50,613 bases of DNA from positions 27,263 through 77,875 of the forward strand of contig HF995299.1 of NCBI GenBank assembly GCA_000432275.1, written 5' to 3'. Below, one piece after another: positions 1-7,261 of this stretch. The stretch's first letter is position 1. Every line of letters begins with the position of its first letter. Both the position numbers and the translations under genes were made by a program. The notes under the pieces were generated by a model. It saw only the letters and a list, made by a program, of their open reading frames with translations. It was not told the DNA's origin and searched no databases. This stretch comes from Proteobacteria bacterium CAG:495. Its GTDB lineage: Bacteria > Pseudomonadota > Alphaproteobacteria > RF32 > CAG-239.

Positions 1-216
1 AAACCCACCCCCCGCCGTTTCTTAAAAAGAAAAGGCGGTGGAGCTCAAAAACTGTCACAATACAGTCGCACTTATTCGACACATAGAATGTGCTTATATC
101 GTGCACCCCACCTAAGTGGATGTTTTATTGTGAGATGTTTTTGAGACACCGCAGTCCATCTCTGAACTGCAAATGTCAGATTAAAAGAAATCAGATAAAT
201 TGCAAGAAAAATATAA
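1..216. other. Intergenic left edge with one hairpin
   Basis: No gene is supported here. The region lies beyond the 3' end of recX. Positions 12-38 form an imperfect hairpin: CCGCC and TTTCTT pair with AAGAAA and GGCGG. It has no downstream T-run on the plus strand, so a terminator role is not clear. Confidence 0.4.
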
Positions 217-759
217 CTATTCTTCGTAACCGACGACCCGCCGAACCACATCATAACTAAAACCGGCCCGAACCAGCGTTCCCATATCTTTCTGCCGATT
301 CTCAAAACGGGCTTCTTCATCTGTGCGAAAAGGGCCGATGTGTTTTTTCTTGGCCAGCTTAAGCGCCGCCTCAAATTCATCATATTCCTGATCTTCGAGT
401 AAGGCGGACAATATCTCCTCATCAATGCCTTTTTCCCGCATTTTGCCCTTAATATAACGAACCGACTTTCCCGCCGACATATAATCTTTTATTTTAATCT
501 CGGCATAACGGCTGTCATTTAAATAACCGTATCGCTGAAAATCCGCCAAAATATCTTCAATCCACTGATAAGCTTCTCCCCGGTCGAATTCTTTGTTTTG
601 GTAGGCATAATCATTCACTCTGCGTTGCAGCACGCTGCGCAGGTTTGCGACCGAACTCTCAAACCTCTTCAGATAATAAAGTGCAATATTCTTAAGCCGC
701 TGCGGGGTAATTTTGCGCAGAACCTTGACTTTTTTCTGAATGATATTCTCTTCCGCCAC
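217..759 (-). CDS. recX: Regulatory protein RecX
   Basis: This 180-residue protein matches the RecX family, small helical proteins that bind RecA filaments and modulate recombination and the SOS response in the cytoplasm. Supporting features are the basic N-terminus, three successive helical repeats, the YGYLNDSRYAE stretch (about residues 77-87) and the following GKSVRYIKGKMREKGI segment, typical of RecX repeat 2. Length is normal for the family. The gene is divergent from hslO with a 62-bp gap. recA is not adjacent in this window, so a recA-recX operon is not seen. The assignment rests on sequence pattern rather than a catalytic motif. Confidence 0.85.
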   Translation of the reverse strand: MAEENIIQKKVKVLRKITPQRLKNIALYYLKRFESSVANLRSVLQRRVNDYAYQNKEFDRGEAYQWIEDILADFQRYGYLNDSRYAEIKIKDYMSAGKSVRYIKGKMREKGIDEEILSALLEDQEYDEFEAALKLAKKKHIGPFRTDEEARFENRQKDMGTLVRAGFSYDVVRRVVGYEE

Positions 760-821
760 TTGAAAATTCCTCCGAGTTAGATTATACCCTTAACAAATAC
801 ATTATATAAGGAAAAAAATTT

Positions 822-1748
822 ATGCCTACACAAAACAACCAAAATTTTGACACCTGTGTGTCTTTTTTCATTGATAACGGCGCCTATCAGGGACGTCTTA
901 TCCGTATGAGCAGCGTTCTCGACACCATCATCGGCAAACATTGCTACCCGCGTCCGGTTGCTGCCGTTGTGGCCGAAAGCACCGTCCTCGCCGCCATGCT
1001 CGCCAGCACCCTCAAATACGAAGGCCTTTTCACCTTGCAGACCCAGAGCAACGGCGCTGTCTCCATGGTTGTGGTAGATGTTACTTCCGAAGGAAAAATT
1101 CGCGCCTGCGCCTCCTTTGACGAAGAACACCTCAAGCAAAATCAGGAACTGCGCAAAACCAGCGGCGAAATTGAAGCGGCCCCTCATCTTATGGGCAAAG
1201 GCCATCTTGCATTTACGGTTGACCAGGGCCCCAATACCGAATTGTACCAGGGCATTGTAGACCTTCAGGGTAAAAACCTCACCGAATGTGCCCTGCGCTA
1301 CTTCAAACAGTCGGAACAAATAGACACCGACCTCAAACTTTTCCTTCAGGCTCCCGAGGGTGAATCAGAAAGTTGGCTGGCAGCGGAAATTATGCTGCAA
1401 AAAATGCCTCTCAAAGGCGGCAACGAAAGTTCTCCCGAAGAAATGGAAGAAGCCTGGAACGAAGCCAAAGTCTTTATGGAAAGTCTGACCCAGGATGAAG
1501 TTTTTGACGCCGAACTGACCTCGGAACAATTGCTGCACCGCCTGTTCCACGCCAACAATTTGAGCATCTCCAAATGTAAAAATTACAGTTTTGGCTGTCG
1601 CTGCAGTCGCGAAAAACTGCTTCAAACCCTGAGCACTTTTTCTGAAGACGACATCAACGCTATGTTGGAAAACAACAAAGTTACCGCCACCTGTCACTTC
1701 TGTTCCGAGAAGTATGTCTTCGACAAAGGCGAACTGATTAAACAATAA
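822..1748 (+). CDS. hslO: Redox-regulated chaperonin Hsp33
   Basis: This 308-residue protein is Hsp33, a cytoplasmic holdase chaperone activated by oxidation. The C-terminal zinc-redox switch is complete: Cys259-x-Cys261 and Cys291-x-x-Cys294, the four ligands that release zinc and form disulfides under oxidative stress. The N-terminal domain carries the usual RPVAAVVAEST and GKIRACASF-like stretches. An AAGGA ribosome binding site lies about 10 bases upstream of the ATG. The gene diverges from recX and is followed by its own intrinsic terminator (1790-1824). Confidence 0.95.
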   Translation: MPTQNNQNFDTCVSFFIDNGAYQGRLIRMSSVLDTIIGKHCYPRPVAAVVAESTVLAAMLASTLKYEGLFTLQTQSNGAVSMVVVDVTSEGKIRACASFDEEHLKQNQELRKTSGEIEAAPHLMGKGHLAFTVDQGPNTELYQGIVDLQGKNLTECALRYFKQSEQIDTDLKLFLQAPEGESESWLAAEIMLQKMPLKGGNESSPEEMEEAWNEAKVFMESLTQDEVFDAELTSEQLLHRLFHANNLSISKCKNYSFGCRCSREKLLQTLSTFSEDDINAMLENNKVTATCHFCSEKYVFDKGELIKQ

Positions 1749-1789
1749 GTTGTATTTATTTAACCAGTTTTTAATCAATATCCAATATC

Positions 1790-1824
1790 CTCAAAGAAGC
1801 TCCGTCGCGGGCTTCTTTGTTTTA
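1790..1824 (+). terminator. Intrinsic terminator of hslO
   Basis: A perfect 9-bp stem (CAAAGAAGC at 1792-1800 with GCTTCTTTG at 1811-1819) is followed by a short T-rich run. Confidence 0.8.
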
Positions 1825-1847
1825 TCTAAACCATGGATTGAAAAGAA

Positions 1848-2465
1848 ATGAACATTATCAAAAAAATTATACCTGCTTTTATCATGACCGTATTAGTGGC
1901 TGGTTGCGCTTGGTTCCCCAAAGACGAGGACGAATTGCAGAAGTTCCGCGAACCACGGTATAACAGCGAAGAACCTATTCAGCTCAAAGTCAATAAAGTT
2001 GAAGTAATTTCAGAATTCACTCCCACTTTCAAACGCCCGAATGTTGAACACCTGTTCCCGATTTCCATTGAAAAAACCGCTAAACTTTGGGCTAAAGACC
2101 GTTTGAAAGCCGCTGATTTTTCCAGCCCCAAAATCGCCGAAGTAACCATCCGCGACGCCAGCGTTACGGAAGAGGCCGAAACCAGCGAACAGCTTTTTAA
2201 CAAAGACCGCGTCAAATATCGTGCAAAACTGATTGTCGTTGTCCGCGTAACCGATCCTCAGAGTCTTTCCCGCGCCGAAACTGAAGTTGAAGCCTGGCGT
2301 GAACTGATTATTCCGGCCGATACCGACATCGCCGAAAAGGAAAAATATTGGAACGGTATGGTAACCAAACTCTTTGATGAATTTAACCGCAAAATGTCGG
2401 CTAACATTTATCAATATTTGAATATGTATGTTATTAATAAGCCGGTAACCCCGACATATTACTAA
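1848..2465 (+). CDS. Putative outer-membrane/periplasmic lipoprotein
   Basis: This 205-residue protein has a lipoprotein signal peptide: a basic start, a hydrophobic core and the lipobox VAGC with Cys20. The mature part is hydrophilic with mixed alpha/beta pattern and no recognised catalytic motif. I do not recognise the family. It starts about 25 bp after the hslO terminator, so it probably has its own promoter. Its stop codon overlaps the stop of the convergent apaG gene by 4 bp. The envelope location is supported; the function is unknown. Confidence 0.8.
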   Translation: MNIIKKIIPAFIMTVLVAGCAWFPKDEDELQKFREPRYNSEEPIQLKVNKVEVISEFTPTFKRPNVEHLFPISIEKTAKLWAKDRLKAADFSSPKIAEVTIRDASVTEEAETSEQLFNKDRVKYRAKLIVVVRVTDPQSLSRAETEVEAWRELIIPADTDIAEKEKYWNGMVTKLFDEFNRKMSANIYQYLNMYVINKPVTPTYY

Positions 2466-2878
2466 TTAAGAATCCGAGCAGACGGTTTAGATCTTGCAGA
2501 CAAACTGAAGGTTGGAATACGGATGTCTTTCATCTGGTTCTGACCTTCGGTTTTTATTTTGCAACTGCCGTAAAAAACCGCATTTGCAGACTTCAGCGGC
2601 GCTTCGGAAGTAAACTCAAAATACTCGCCCGGCTCAAGCTCCGGCAGCTCGCCCTTAAAACCGGCTGACGTATCAGAATAACGGTTGCCCAAATCATCCG
2701 TAATGTTCCAGTCTTTTCCGACCAACTGGATTTTATGATTTGAATTGTTTTCAATGCAAAGGTAATAACCCCACATAAAGTGATTCTTCAAACTTTCGTT
2801 TTCATCGACCAAAACCGGACCCGCCGAAACGACAATACCGTCAGTCTGGCTGACCAAAATTTCATCATTATCAATCAT
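2462..2878 (-). CDS. apaG: ApaG/DUF525 family protein
   Basis: This 138-residue protein matches the ApaG family, a fibronectin-III-like beta sandwich of unclear molecular function linked to Co2+ resistance and Ap4A metabolism. Diagnostic stretches are a WGYYLCIENNSNHKIQLVGKDW-type core (Trp-Tyr then the IxN and QLxxxxW pattern), ITDDLGN, GELPELEPGEYFEFTS and the C-terminal RIPTFSL. An AAGG ribosome site lies 9 bases before the ATG. It has a slightly longer C-terminal tail than typical ApaG. It is convergent with the lipoprotein gene. Confidence 0.88.
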   Translation of the reverse strand: MIDNDEILVSQTDGIVVSAGPVLVDENESLKNHFMWGYYLCIENNSNHKIQLVGKDWNITDDLGNRYSDTSAGFKGELPELEPGEYFEFTSEAPLKSANAVFYGSCKIKTEGQNQMKDIRIPTFSLSARSKPSARILN

Positions 2879-2977
2879 TGGTTTTTACCTTCTGTTAACC
2901 TTTGCGTTAATTAACCAATAATTAACCATTGACTGATTCGCAAGACAGAGTGTCGCTTATCCCCAGAGTTATAAACA

Positions 2978-3012
2978 TAAAAAAACAACCCGCAATAAAG
3001 GGTTGCTTTTTT
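2978..3012. terminator. Bidirectional intrinsic terminator
   Basis: The stem CAACCC (2986-2991) and GGGTTG (3000-3005) is flanked by an A-run on the left and a T-run on the right, so it can work on both strands. On the minus strand it lies downstream of carD and of the two hairpin repeats. Confidence 0.75.
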
Positions 3013-3086
3013 CATTTAGTTTGAGTCCGGATTCTTTTCGGAGTCTTTCCCGTCCCGTTTGAATAACCAAACTCTGAAAGAGCATA

Positions 3087-3193
3087 ATATATGAGGTTTA
3101 TAATAAGAATTGAGAGAAACCGGGAGTGAGTTTACACAGACGTAAATGACACGAGCGGTTGTCTCTCAAATTCTGTATCAGAAGCCCATAGAG
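3087..3193. repeat. 107-bp palindromic repeat, copy 1
   Basis: This element is repeated almost identically at 3223-3329, 136 bp further on. Each copy is a long imperfect inverted repeat. The outer arms are TATGAGG(T/C)TTATAATAAGAATT and its near-complement, the middle arms are GAGAGAAACCG against CGGTTGTCTCTC, and an inner TTTAC/GTAAA hairpin closes the end. Copy 1 differs from copy 2 at two arm positions, both of which weaken pairing in copy 1. It is non-coding. Confidence 0.85.
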
Positions 3194-3222
3194 ATGAGCC
3201 CTATCCAAAACCAATAAACGTG

Positions 3223-3329
3223 ATATATGAGGCTTATAATAAGAATTGAGAGAAACCGGGAGTGAGTTTACACAGACGTAAATGACACGAGCGGTTGTCT
3301 CTCAAATTCTGTATTAGAAGCCCATAGAG
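3223..3329. repeat. 107-bp palindromic repeat, copy 2
   Basis: This is the second copy, immediately after the carD stop codon on the minus strand. Here the hairpin is extended by a perfect 10-bp flanking inverted repeat: AATAAACGTG at 3213-3222 and CACGTTTATT at 3330-3339. The right flanking arm includes the carD stop codon, so transcripts of carD should end in this structure. Confidence 0.85.
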
Positions 3330-3334
3330 CACGT

Positions 3335-3841
3335 TTATTTTGCAAGAATGTCCAACAGCTTTTTAGTAGCTGCTTCTGCGGGGATGTTTTCAAAAACGGC
3401 ATATTCATTGGCAAGTCGATCCAGAGCCTGCTCATAAATCTGACGTTCGCTGTAGGATTGTTCTGCCAGGTTTTCGCTGCGGTACAAATCGCGAATAACC
3501 TCGGCAATTGCCACCGGACTGCCGGAATTGATTTTGTTTTCATATTCCTGCGCTCTGCGTGACCACATAACTTTTTTCACTTTGGCTTTGCCCTTTAACG
3601 TAGACAAGGCGTCAGCCATGGTATCGGCCTCGGAAATTTTTCTCAAACCGGTTGTTTCTGCCTTTGCCATCGGAATGCGCAAAGTCATCTTGTCTTTATC
3701 AAAATTAACTACAATCAATTCCAGCTCCGAACCGGCCACGCTCTGTTTGGTGATGTCGGCGACTTTACCCACGCCATGTGCGGGATAAACAACATAATCG
3801 CCGGAACAGAACGGATTTTTTACTGAGATTTTTTTATTCAT
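3335..3841 (-). CDS. carD: CarD/CdnL-family transcription regulator
   Basis: This 168-residue protein is a CarD/CdnL homologue, which binds the RNA polymerase beta subunit and stabilises open promoter complexes, often at rRNA promoters. The N-terminal RNAP-interaction Tudor-like domain is visible (GDYVVYPAHGVGKV at about 14-27, then LIVVNFDKDKMTLRIP). The rest is the helical DNA-contacting domain with the VMWSRRAQEYENKI stretch. Length is normal for the family. A GGAAG-like ribosome site precedes the ATG. The gene is divergent from the cysteine-rich protein gene across an AT-rich spacer, and is followed by the hairpin repeats and a terminator. Confidence 0.93.
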   Translation of the reverse strand: MNKKISVKNPFCSGDYVVYPAHGVGKVADITKQSVAGSELELIVVNFDKDKMTLRIPMAKAETTGLRKISEADTMADALSTLKGKAKVKKVMWSRRAQEYENKINSGSPVAIAEVIRDLYRSENLAEQSYSERQIYEQALDRLANEYAVFENIPAEAATKKLLDILAK

Positions 3842-4039
3842 ATCTTCTTCCTATATTTTTTGATCGAGTTTAAAAAACCGGAGTTTTCCTTAATAACAGC
3901 GCTAACATACCACAATTTTAGATATAAATCTAGTCAAAAAATTTATTTTGTCAAAAATCTCTTCTTTTTTTTAACGCAATATTAATCGAAAAAAAATAAA
4001 CTAAAACTAATTAATAGCTATTTACAAGGATTAATTGTG

Positions 4040-5788
4040 ATGAAGAGTATCAAGTTTTTCTGTCTGATTTTCTCTTTTTGCGTTGTTTCCGCAGCCGTGC
4101 GTGCCGCTGTTGCCCCCGAATATGCCGACAACAGTTATTCCAACCACGAACTGACCCGGGCTGAAAAAAAATGTCTGGACGAAGGCTATAAAATCACTTA
4201 CGCCAACTGTTCCAACCAAACAGCCCCGGCTGACCAATGCCCGCATCACAAATCCTACTACCGCACCTGCTCTCAGGAGCAATGGTGCCGCAACAACAAC
4301 TTTCGTTTTTTGAAAGAGGACTGCAAACTGCCGCTCTACCCCTTAAAAATGTGCGACAACCAGTTTCCGCTTTACCGCACTTGTCAGGAAAACGTCATCA
4401 AAGCCTGTGAAGATTCCGGTTTCAAATCCAAAGACGAATGCAAACTCACCGACAAACGCTGCCCCTATTCAAAAGATTACGGCATCTGCTGCGGAAAATG
4501 CGAAGATTTCTCCCATATCCTGAAACAGATTCCTGCCGGATACGTTCCCACCGGAGAAACCTGCACCACCTGCGGCGGCATTACGAAAACCAATATAAAA
4601 CCGGCTCCCTGCAAAGGATTCCAAATGTGTCAATACGGCCCGATGTCTCCCCAGACACCGCGCTGCCGCCAAGCCGACAAAGTTCTCTACAGCGCCTGCA
4701 AAACCGCTGATACCGTCTGCAAAGAAAAAGGCTATACCCATACCACCTGCAAAGCTACCGAAGACGCTATGGACTGCCCGGAAAATCCGGTTTACAAAAC
4801 CTGCATCACTAACTGCTTCAAACTCGCCGTATCGCTTAACCCAGATTCGGAAATTTTGCCCTGGGATGCGCAAAACCCGGTTATCGACCTTACCAAAAAG
4901 TCTCTTAAGAGCCTGATCGGCATGGAGCACCCCGGCTGCAGCAAACAACAGCGCCCGGTTATCGAAATCAACATCAACAAAAAACAGTTGGAACAATACC
5001 AAAACCTTTTTGAACACGACATCGAAAATCTCGCCTTCAAGATTAATTTTGAAGAATCTGTTTCTCTGCCTATCAACGGTAAACTCAAAAACGTTAAAGT
5101 CACCTTCTCAGGCAAAGTTCCCGAATGCCCGATAAAAGGCGAAAAAGCGGTAGTTTCCGGCGTCGTCAGCTTTGTCAACGCTCCCAATTTGTGCACAAAC
5201 TTTGTTGTCGAACCCAACTCAAAACTAATCACCAGCGGCAACATCCGCGGCAACGTCAACCTCGGCAGGGATTCTTCGCTGGGTGTCAAAGGAGACCTTT
5301 TAGGCTATCTTAAAGCCGGCAGTTATACAGAAGTTTTGATTAAAGGAAAACTCGAATACAACGATCCGCTGAACAGCGATGCGGACTCCGAAAGTATCGT
5401 CTTTGGCTGCAACAGTAAAAACAAAATCGAAAAAGGCATCGTCGCCGATACTTCGTCAATCGTCGTAAAACAATACGGCAAACTCGACGCGGCAAATATT
5501 CTGTTGAAGTCTACCAGCGACAATTTGCAGCTGCCCAACACTCTGGGAAGCATCCATCTGCACAAATATACCAAACTGTTCAGCACTTACGGTAACGAAG
5601 GGGAAGACACCATTTTCCCGCTGATGAACAATGACGGCAACACCAAAGATTGTGATGACAAATACTACGTCCACATCGGTTCCGCCGTTGACCAAAACCA
5701 GCAGACCATGAGCATAGAGCCGTCCAACCGGCTTGAAGACAAATGGCAATGCCGCAAACTCCGCAGCAAACAGATGGAATGTGATTAA
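4040..5788 (+). CDS. Large secreted cysteine-rich repeat protein
   Basis: This 582-residue protein begins with a signal peptide ending near AAVRAAVA and is probably exported. Start ATG 4040 is preferred over GTG 4037 because AAGGA lies 9 bases before the ATG. The first half has about 40 cysteines' worth of regularly spaced Cys in repeats of 35-45 residues, each of the form C-x(3-5)-(G/N)(Y/F)-x(4-6)-C-x(5-10)-C(P/D)-x(3-6)-(Y)x(1-2)C; at least four are clear (about residues 39-75, 76-120, 121-150, 220-256). The second half lacks this pattern and looks like a repetitive beta structure (IRGNVNLGRDSSLGVKGDLL-type strands). I do not recognise the family. It could be an extracellular or surface protein stabilised by disulfides. 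Confidence 0.85.
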   Translation: MKSIKFFCLIFSFCVVSAAVRAAVAPEYADNSYSNHELTRAEKKCLDEGYKITYANCSNQTAPADQCPHHKSYYRTCSQEQWCRNNNFRFLKEDCKLPLYPLKMCDNQFPLYRTCQENVIKACEDSGFKSKDECKLTDKRCPYSKDYGICCGKCEDFSHILKQIPAGYVPTGETCTTCGGITKTNIKPAPCKGFQMCQYGPMSPQTPRCRQADKVLYSACKTADTVCKEKGYTHTTCKATEDAMDCPENPVYKTCITNCFKLAVSLNPDSEILPWDAQNPVIDLTKKSLKSLIGMEHPGCSKQQRPVIEININKKQLEQYQNLFEHDIENLAFKINFEESVSLPINGKLKNVKVTFSGKVPECPIKGEKAVVSGVVSFVNAPNLCTNFVVEPNSKLITSGNIRGNVNLGRDSSLGVKGDLLGYLKAGSYTEVLIKGKLEYNDPLNSDADSESIVFGCNSKNKIEKGIVADTSSIVVKQYGKLDAANILLKSTSDNLQLPNTLGSIHLHKYTKLFSTYGNEGEDTIFPLMNNDGNTKDCDDKYYVHIGSAVDQNQQTMSIEPSNRLEDKWQCRKLRSKQMECD

Positions 5789-6285
5789 GGATTAACGTTG
5801 GGCGAATAAATCGTCTCGGGATTGCTGGAATTTCCGATTGCCTTCAAATCTTCGGTCGGATAAGCCTGAACGTCGTAAACCATACCGTCGGCCTCCATCA
5901 GCGTATTTTGAAACTCCTGTCCCAGCTTGGGCGCAGAAACGACCGGCTGCCCCTGAACATTCGGAACATCCTGCATTGGCTCTGCCGCAGCAGGTGCATT
6001 ATCCGCATTTCCGCCGGAAACCGGTTCCGTCACGGCCTGAGGCTGCTGTTGCTCCGCCGCGTCGGGAAGCGGATTTCCCAACGGATTGGAAGCGCCTGCC
6101 GGCTGCTCAATCAACACCTCGTCCGTCTCGCCGTCAGCTCTTCTGGCCGCACCATAGACGATTGTCGGCGCCGAAGTCGAACTTTCTTCTGTAATAACCG
6201 TAGCGCTGTCTTGTGCATACGAATTGCTGTTAACGGCACACAACGCCCACACCAGCAAAGCCAAATTACGAAATCCCTCATTCAT
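5785..6285 (-). CDS. Secreted low-complexity hypothetical protein
   Basis: This 166-residue protein has an N-terminal signal peptide (hydrophobic residues 7-18, likely cleavage after SYA). The remainder is rich in Pro, Ala, Gln, Glu and Asn, with no domain that I recognise. It is likely a periplasmic or envelope protein with a disordered linker region and a short conserved-looking C-terminus (about residues 120-166). It is convergent with the cysteine-rich protein gene, the two stops overlapping by 4 bp. GAGG lies 5 bases before the ATG. Function unknown. Confidence 0.75.
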   Translation of the reverse strand: MNEGFRNLALLVWALCAVNSNSYAQDSATVITEESSTSAPTIVYGAARRADGETDEVLIEQPAGASNPLGNPLPDAAEQQQPQAVTEPVSGGNADNAPAAAEPMQDVPNVQGQPVVSAPKLGQEFQNTLMEADGMVYDVQAYPTEDLKAIGNSSNPETIYSPNVNP

Positions 6286-6368
6286 TGTCGCCTCACAAAA
6301 TGATTATTCCGTTTGCTTAGATAATCACTTTGTCCCCGATAACAATAGAACCCGAAAGATTTTTTTTA

Positions 6369-6397
6369 ATGAACTCTTAAGCAGAATGTGTTATACT
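6369..6397 (+). promoter_or_regulatory. Candidate extended -10 promoter
   Basis: TGT-TATACT at 6389-6397 matches an extended -10 box. A weak -35 (ATGAAC at 6369-6374) lies 17 bp upstream. It would drive the YjfB-like gene starting at 6429. Confidence 0.45.
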
Positions 6398-6428
6398 GAT
6401 GCTAATGTGATATTTTAGGAGAAAAAAT

Positions 6429-6608
6429 ATGTCATCTGAAATCGGAGCCATCAGCCAATACGCCTTATCGGTTCAACAGATGCAACTGAGCCTCATAAAG
6501 GCTAATATAGACCTTCAAAAACAAGCCATTGAGGTTTTGTTGGGAGATGACAGCCGGGTCGTCTCTCCCTCGGCCGACCTTGGGCAAAACATCGACGTCT
6601 CAATCTGA
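6429..6608 (+). CDS. YjfB-like putative motility mini-protein
   Basis: This 59-residue ORF is preceded by AGGAG at 6417-6421, 7 bases before the ATG. It fits the YjfB_motility family: an N-terminal amphipathic helix rich in Gln (SQYALSVQQMQLSLIKANID), a QKQAIEVLL stretch and the family-typical C-terminus GQNIDVSI. The family is small, widespread and of uncertain function, named for an association with motility genes. No flagellar genes are present in this window. It is convergent with the membrane protein at 6626-6943. Confidence 0.7.
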   Translation: MSSEIGAISQYALSVQQMQLSLIKANIDLQKQAIEVLLGDDSRVVSPSADLGQNIDVSI

Positions 6609-6625
6609 CGTTTTTCGTTCTTGCC

Positions 6626-6943
6626 TCAAAACTTTAACATTTCGATAAAGGAAATCGTCAACAGAGCCGAAATCGTAAATTTGACGACACCCCACACAAT
6701 CTGGAAAATCATCTGCGGATAGTCTAAATCTATGCCGCCTTCTTTATATACTTTTTTAAACCCGAAAATATATAGTCCCGAAACCAGCAAGGCCAGCAGA
6801 TAAAGATTATAATCCGTAAACAGCTCTTTGATTTCTTCACCGCTCAGGCCGACGTCGCATAAGACACCGAGCAAAATGCCGAGCAAAACCATGGGGTTAA
6901 AAATAGCCCCGGAAGTAAAAAGTGAGATAATGCCTTTAATCAT
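6626..6943 (-). CDS. Small membrane protein of unknown function
   Basis: This 105-residue protein has three hydrophobic segments (about 13-31, 46-62, 80-100) separated by a charged loop KKVYKEGGIDLDYPQ, so it is likely an inner-membrane protein. No family is recognised. Its ATG lies 8 bp after the stop of the preceding 69-residue gene, suggesting translational coupling in a two-gene unit. Confidence 0.75.
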   Translation of the reverse strand: MIKGIISLFTSGAIFNPMVLLGILLGVLCDVGLSGEEIKELFTDYNLYLLALLVSGLYIFGFKKVYKEGGIDLDYPQMIFQIVWGVVKFTISALLTISFIEMLKF

Positions 6944-6951
6944 CGCTCAGA

Positions 6952-7161
6952 CTATCGGCTCCACACTCTGCGGGTCAGATACTTGGATTCGTAAGCTTCC
7001 ATATGACTTGGCCATACGCAGCGCGGACGCTGTTGACTAAAACTTTCTGCCAAAGCTGAGCTCAACTGAGGCGTAACTAAAGAAATACTGCCGCGCTTTT
7101 TAACCTCGACACCCTTGTTGCGGTGCCAGTCCAGATTATATTGGTCTGCCCTTTTAAGCAT
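6952..7161 (-). CDS. Small basic hypothetical protein
   Basis: This 69-residue protein is supported by an excellent ribosome site, GGAGG 5 bases before the ATG, and by tight linkage to the following membrane-protein gene. It is basic, with several Arg/Trp residues near the C-terminus (RPRCVWPSHMEAYESKYLTRRVW). No known domain was recognised; the C-terminal conserved-looking block suggests a nucleic-acid or membrane-surface role, but that is a guess. Confidence 0.65.
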   Translation of the reverse strand: MLKRADQYNLDWHRNKGVEVKKRGSISLVTPQLSSALAESFSQQRPRCVWPSHMEAYESKYLTRRVWSR

Positions 7162-7261
7162 TTATACCTCCATTCATAAACCTTTTGAGAGGATTACTGA
7201 CTATAACTGTACTCTCAATTGGTAAATAAAAGTTTAAGCATAAATGCCTGATATTCAAGGG

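Noticed and set aside
72..425. Minus-strand open frame overlapping recX
   Set aside because: It lies in another frame of recX, which has clear family features.
3087..3329. CRISPR array
   Set aside because: There are only two copies of a 107-bp hairpin unit with one 29-bp spacer; no cas genes are near, and unit size is wrong.
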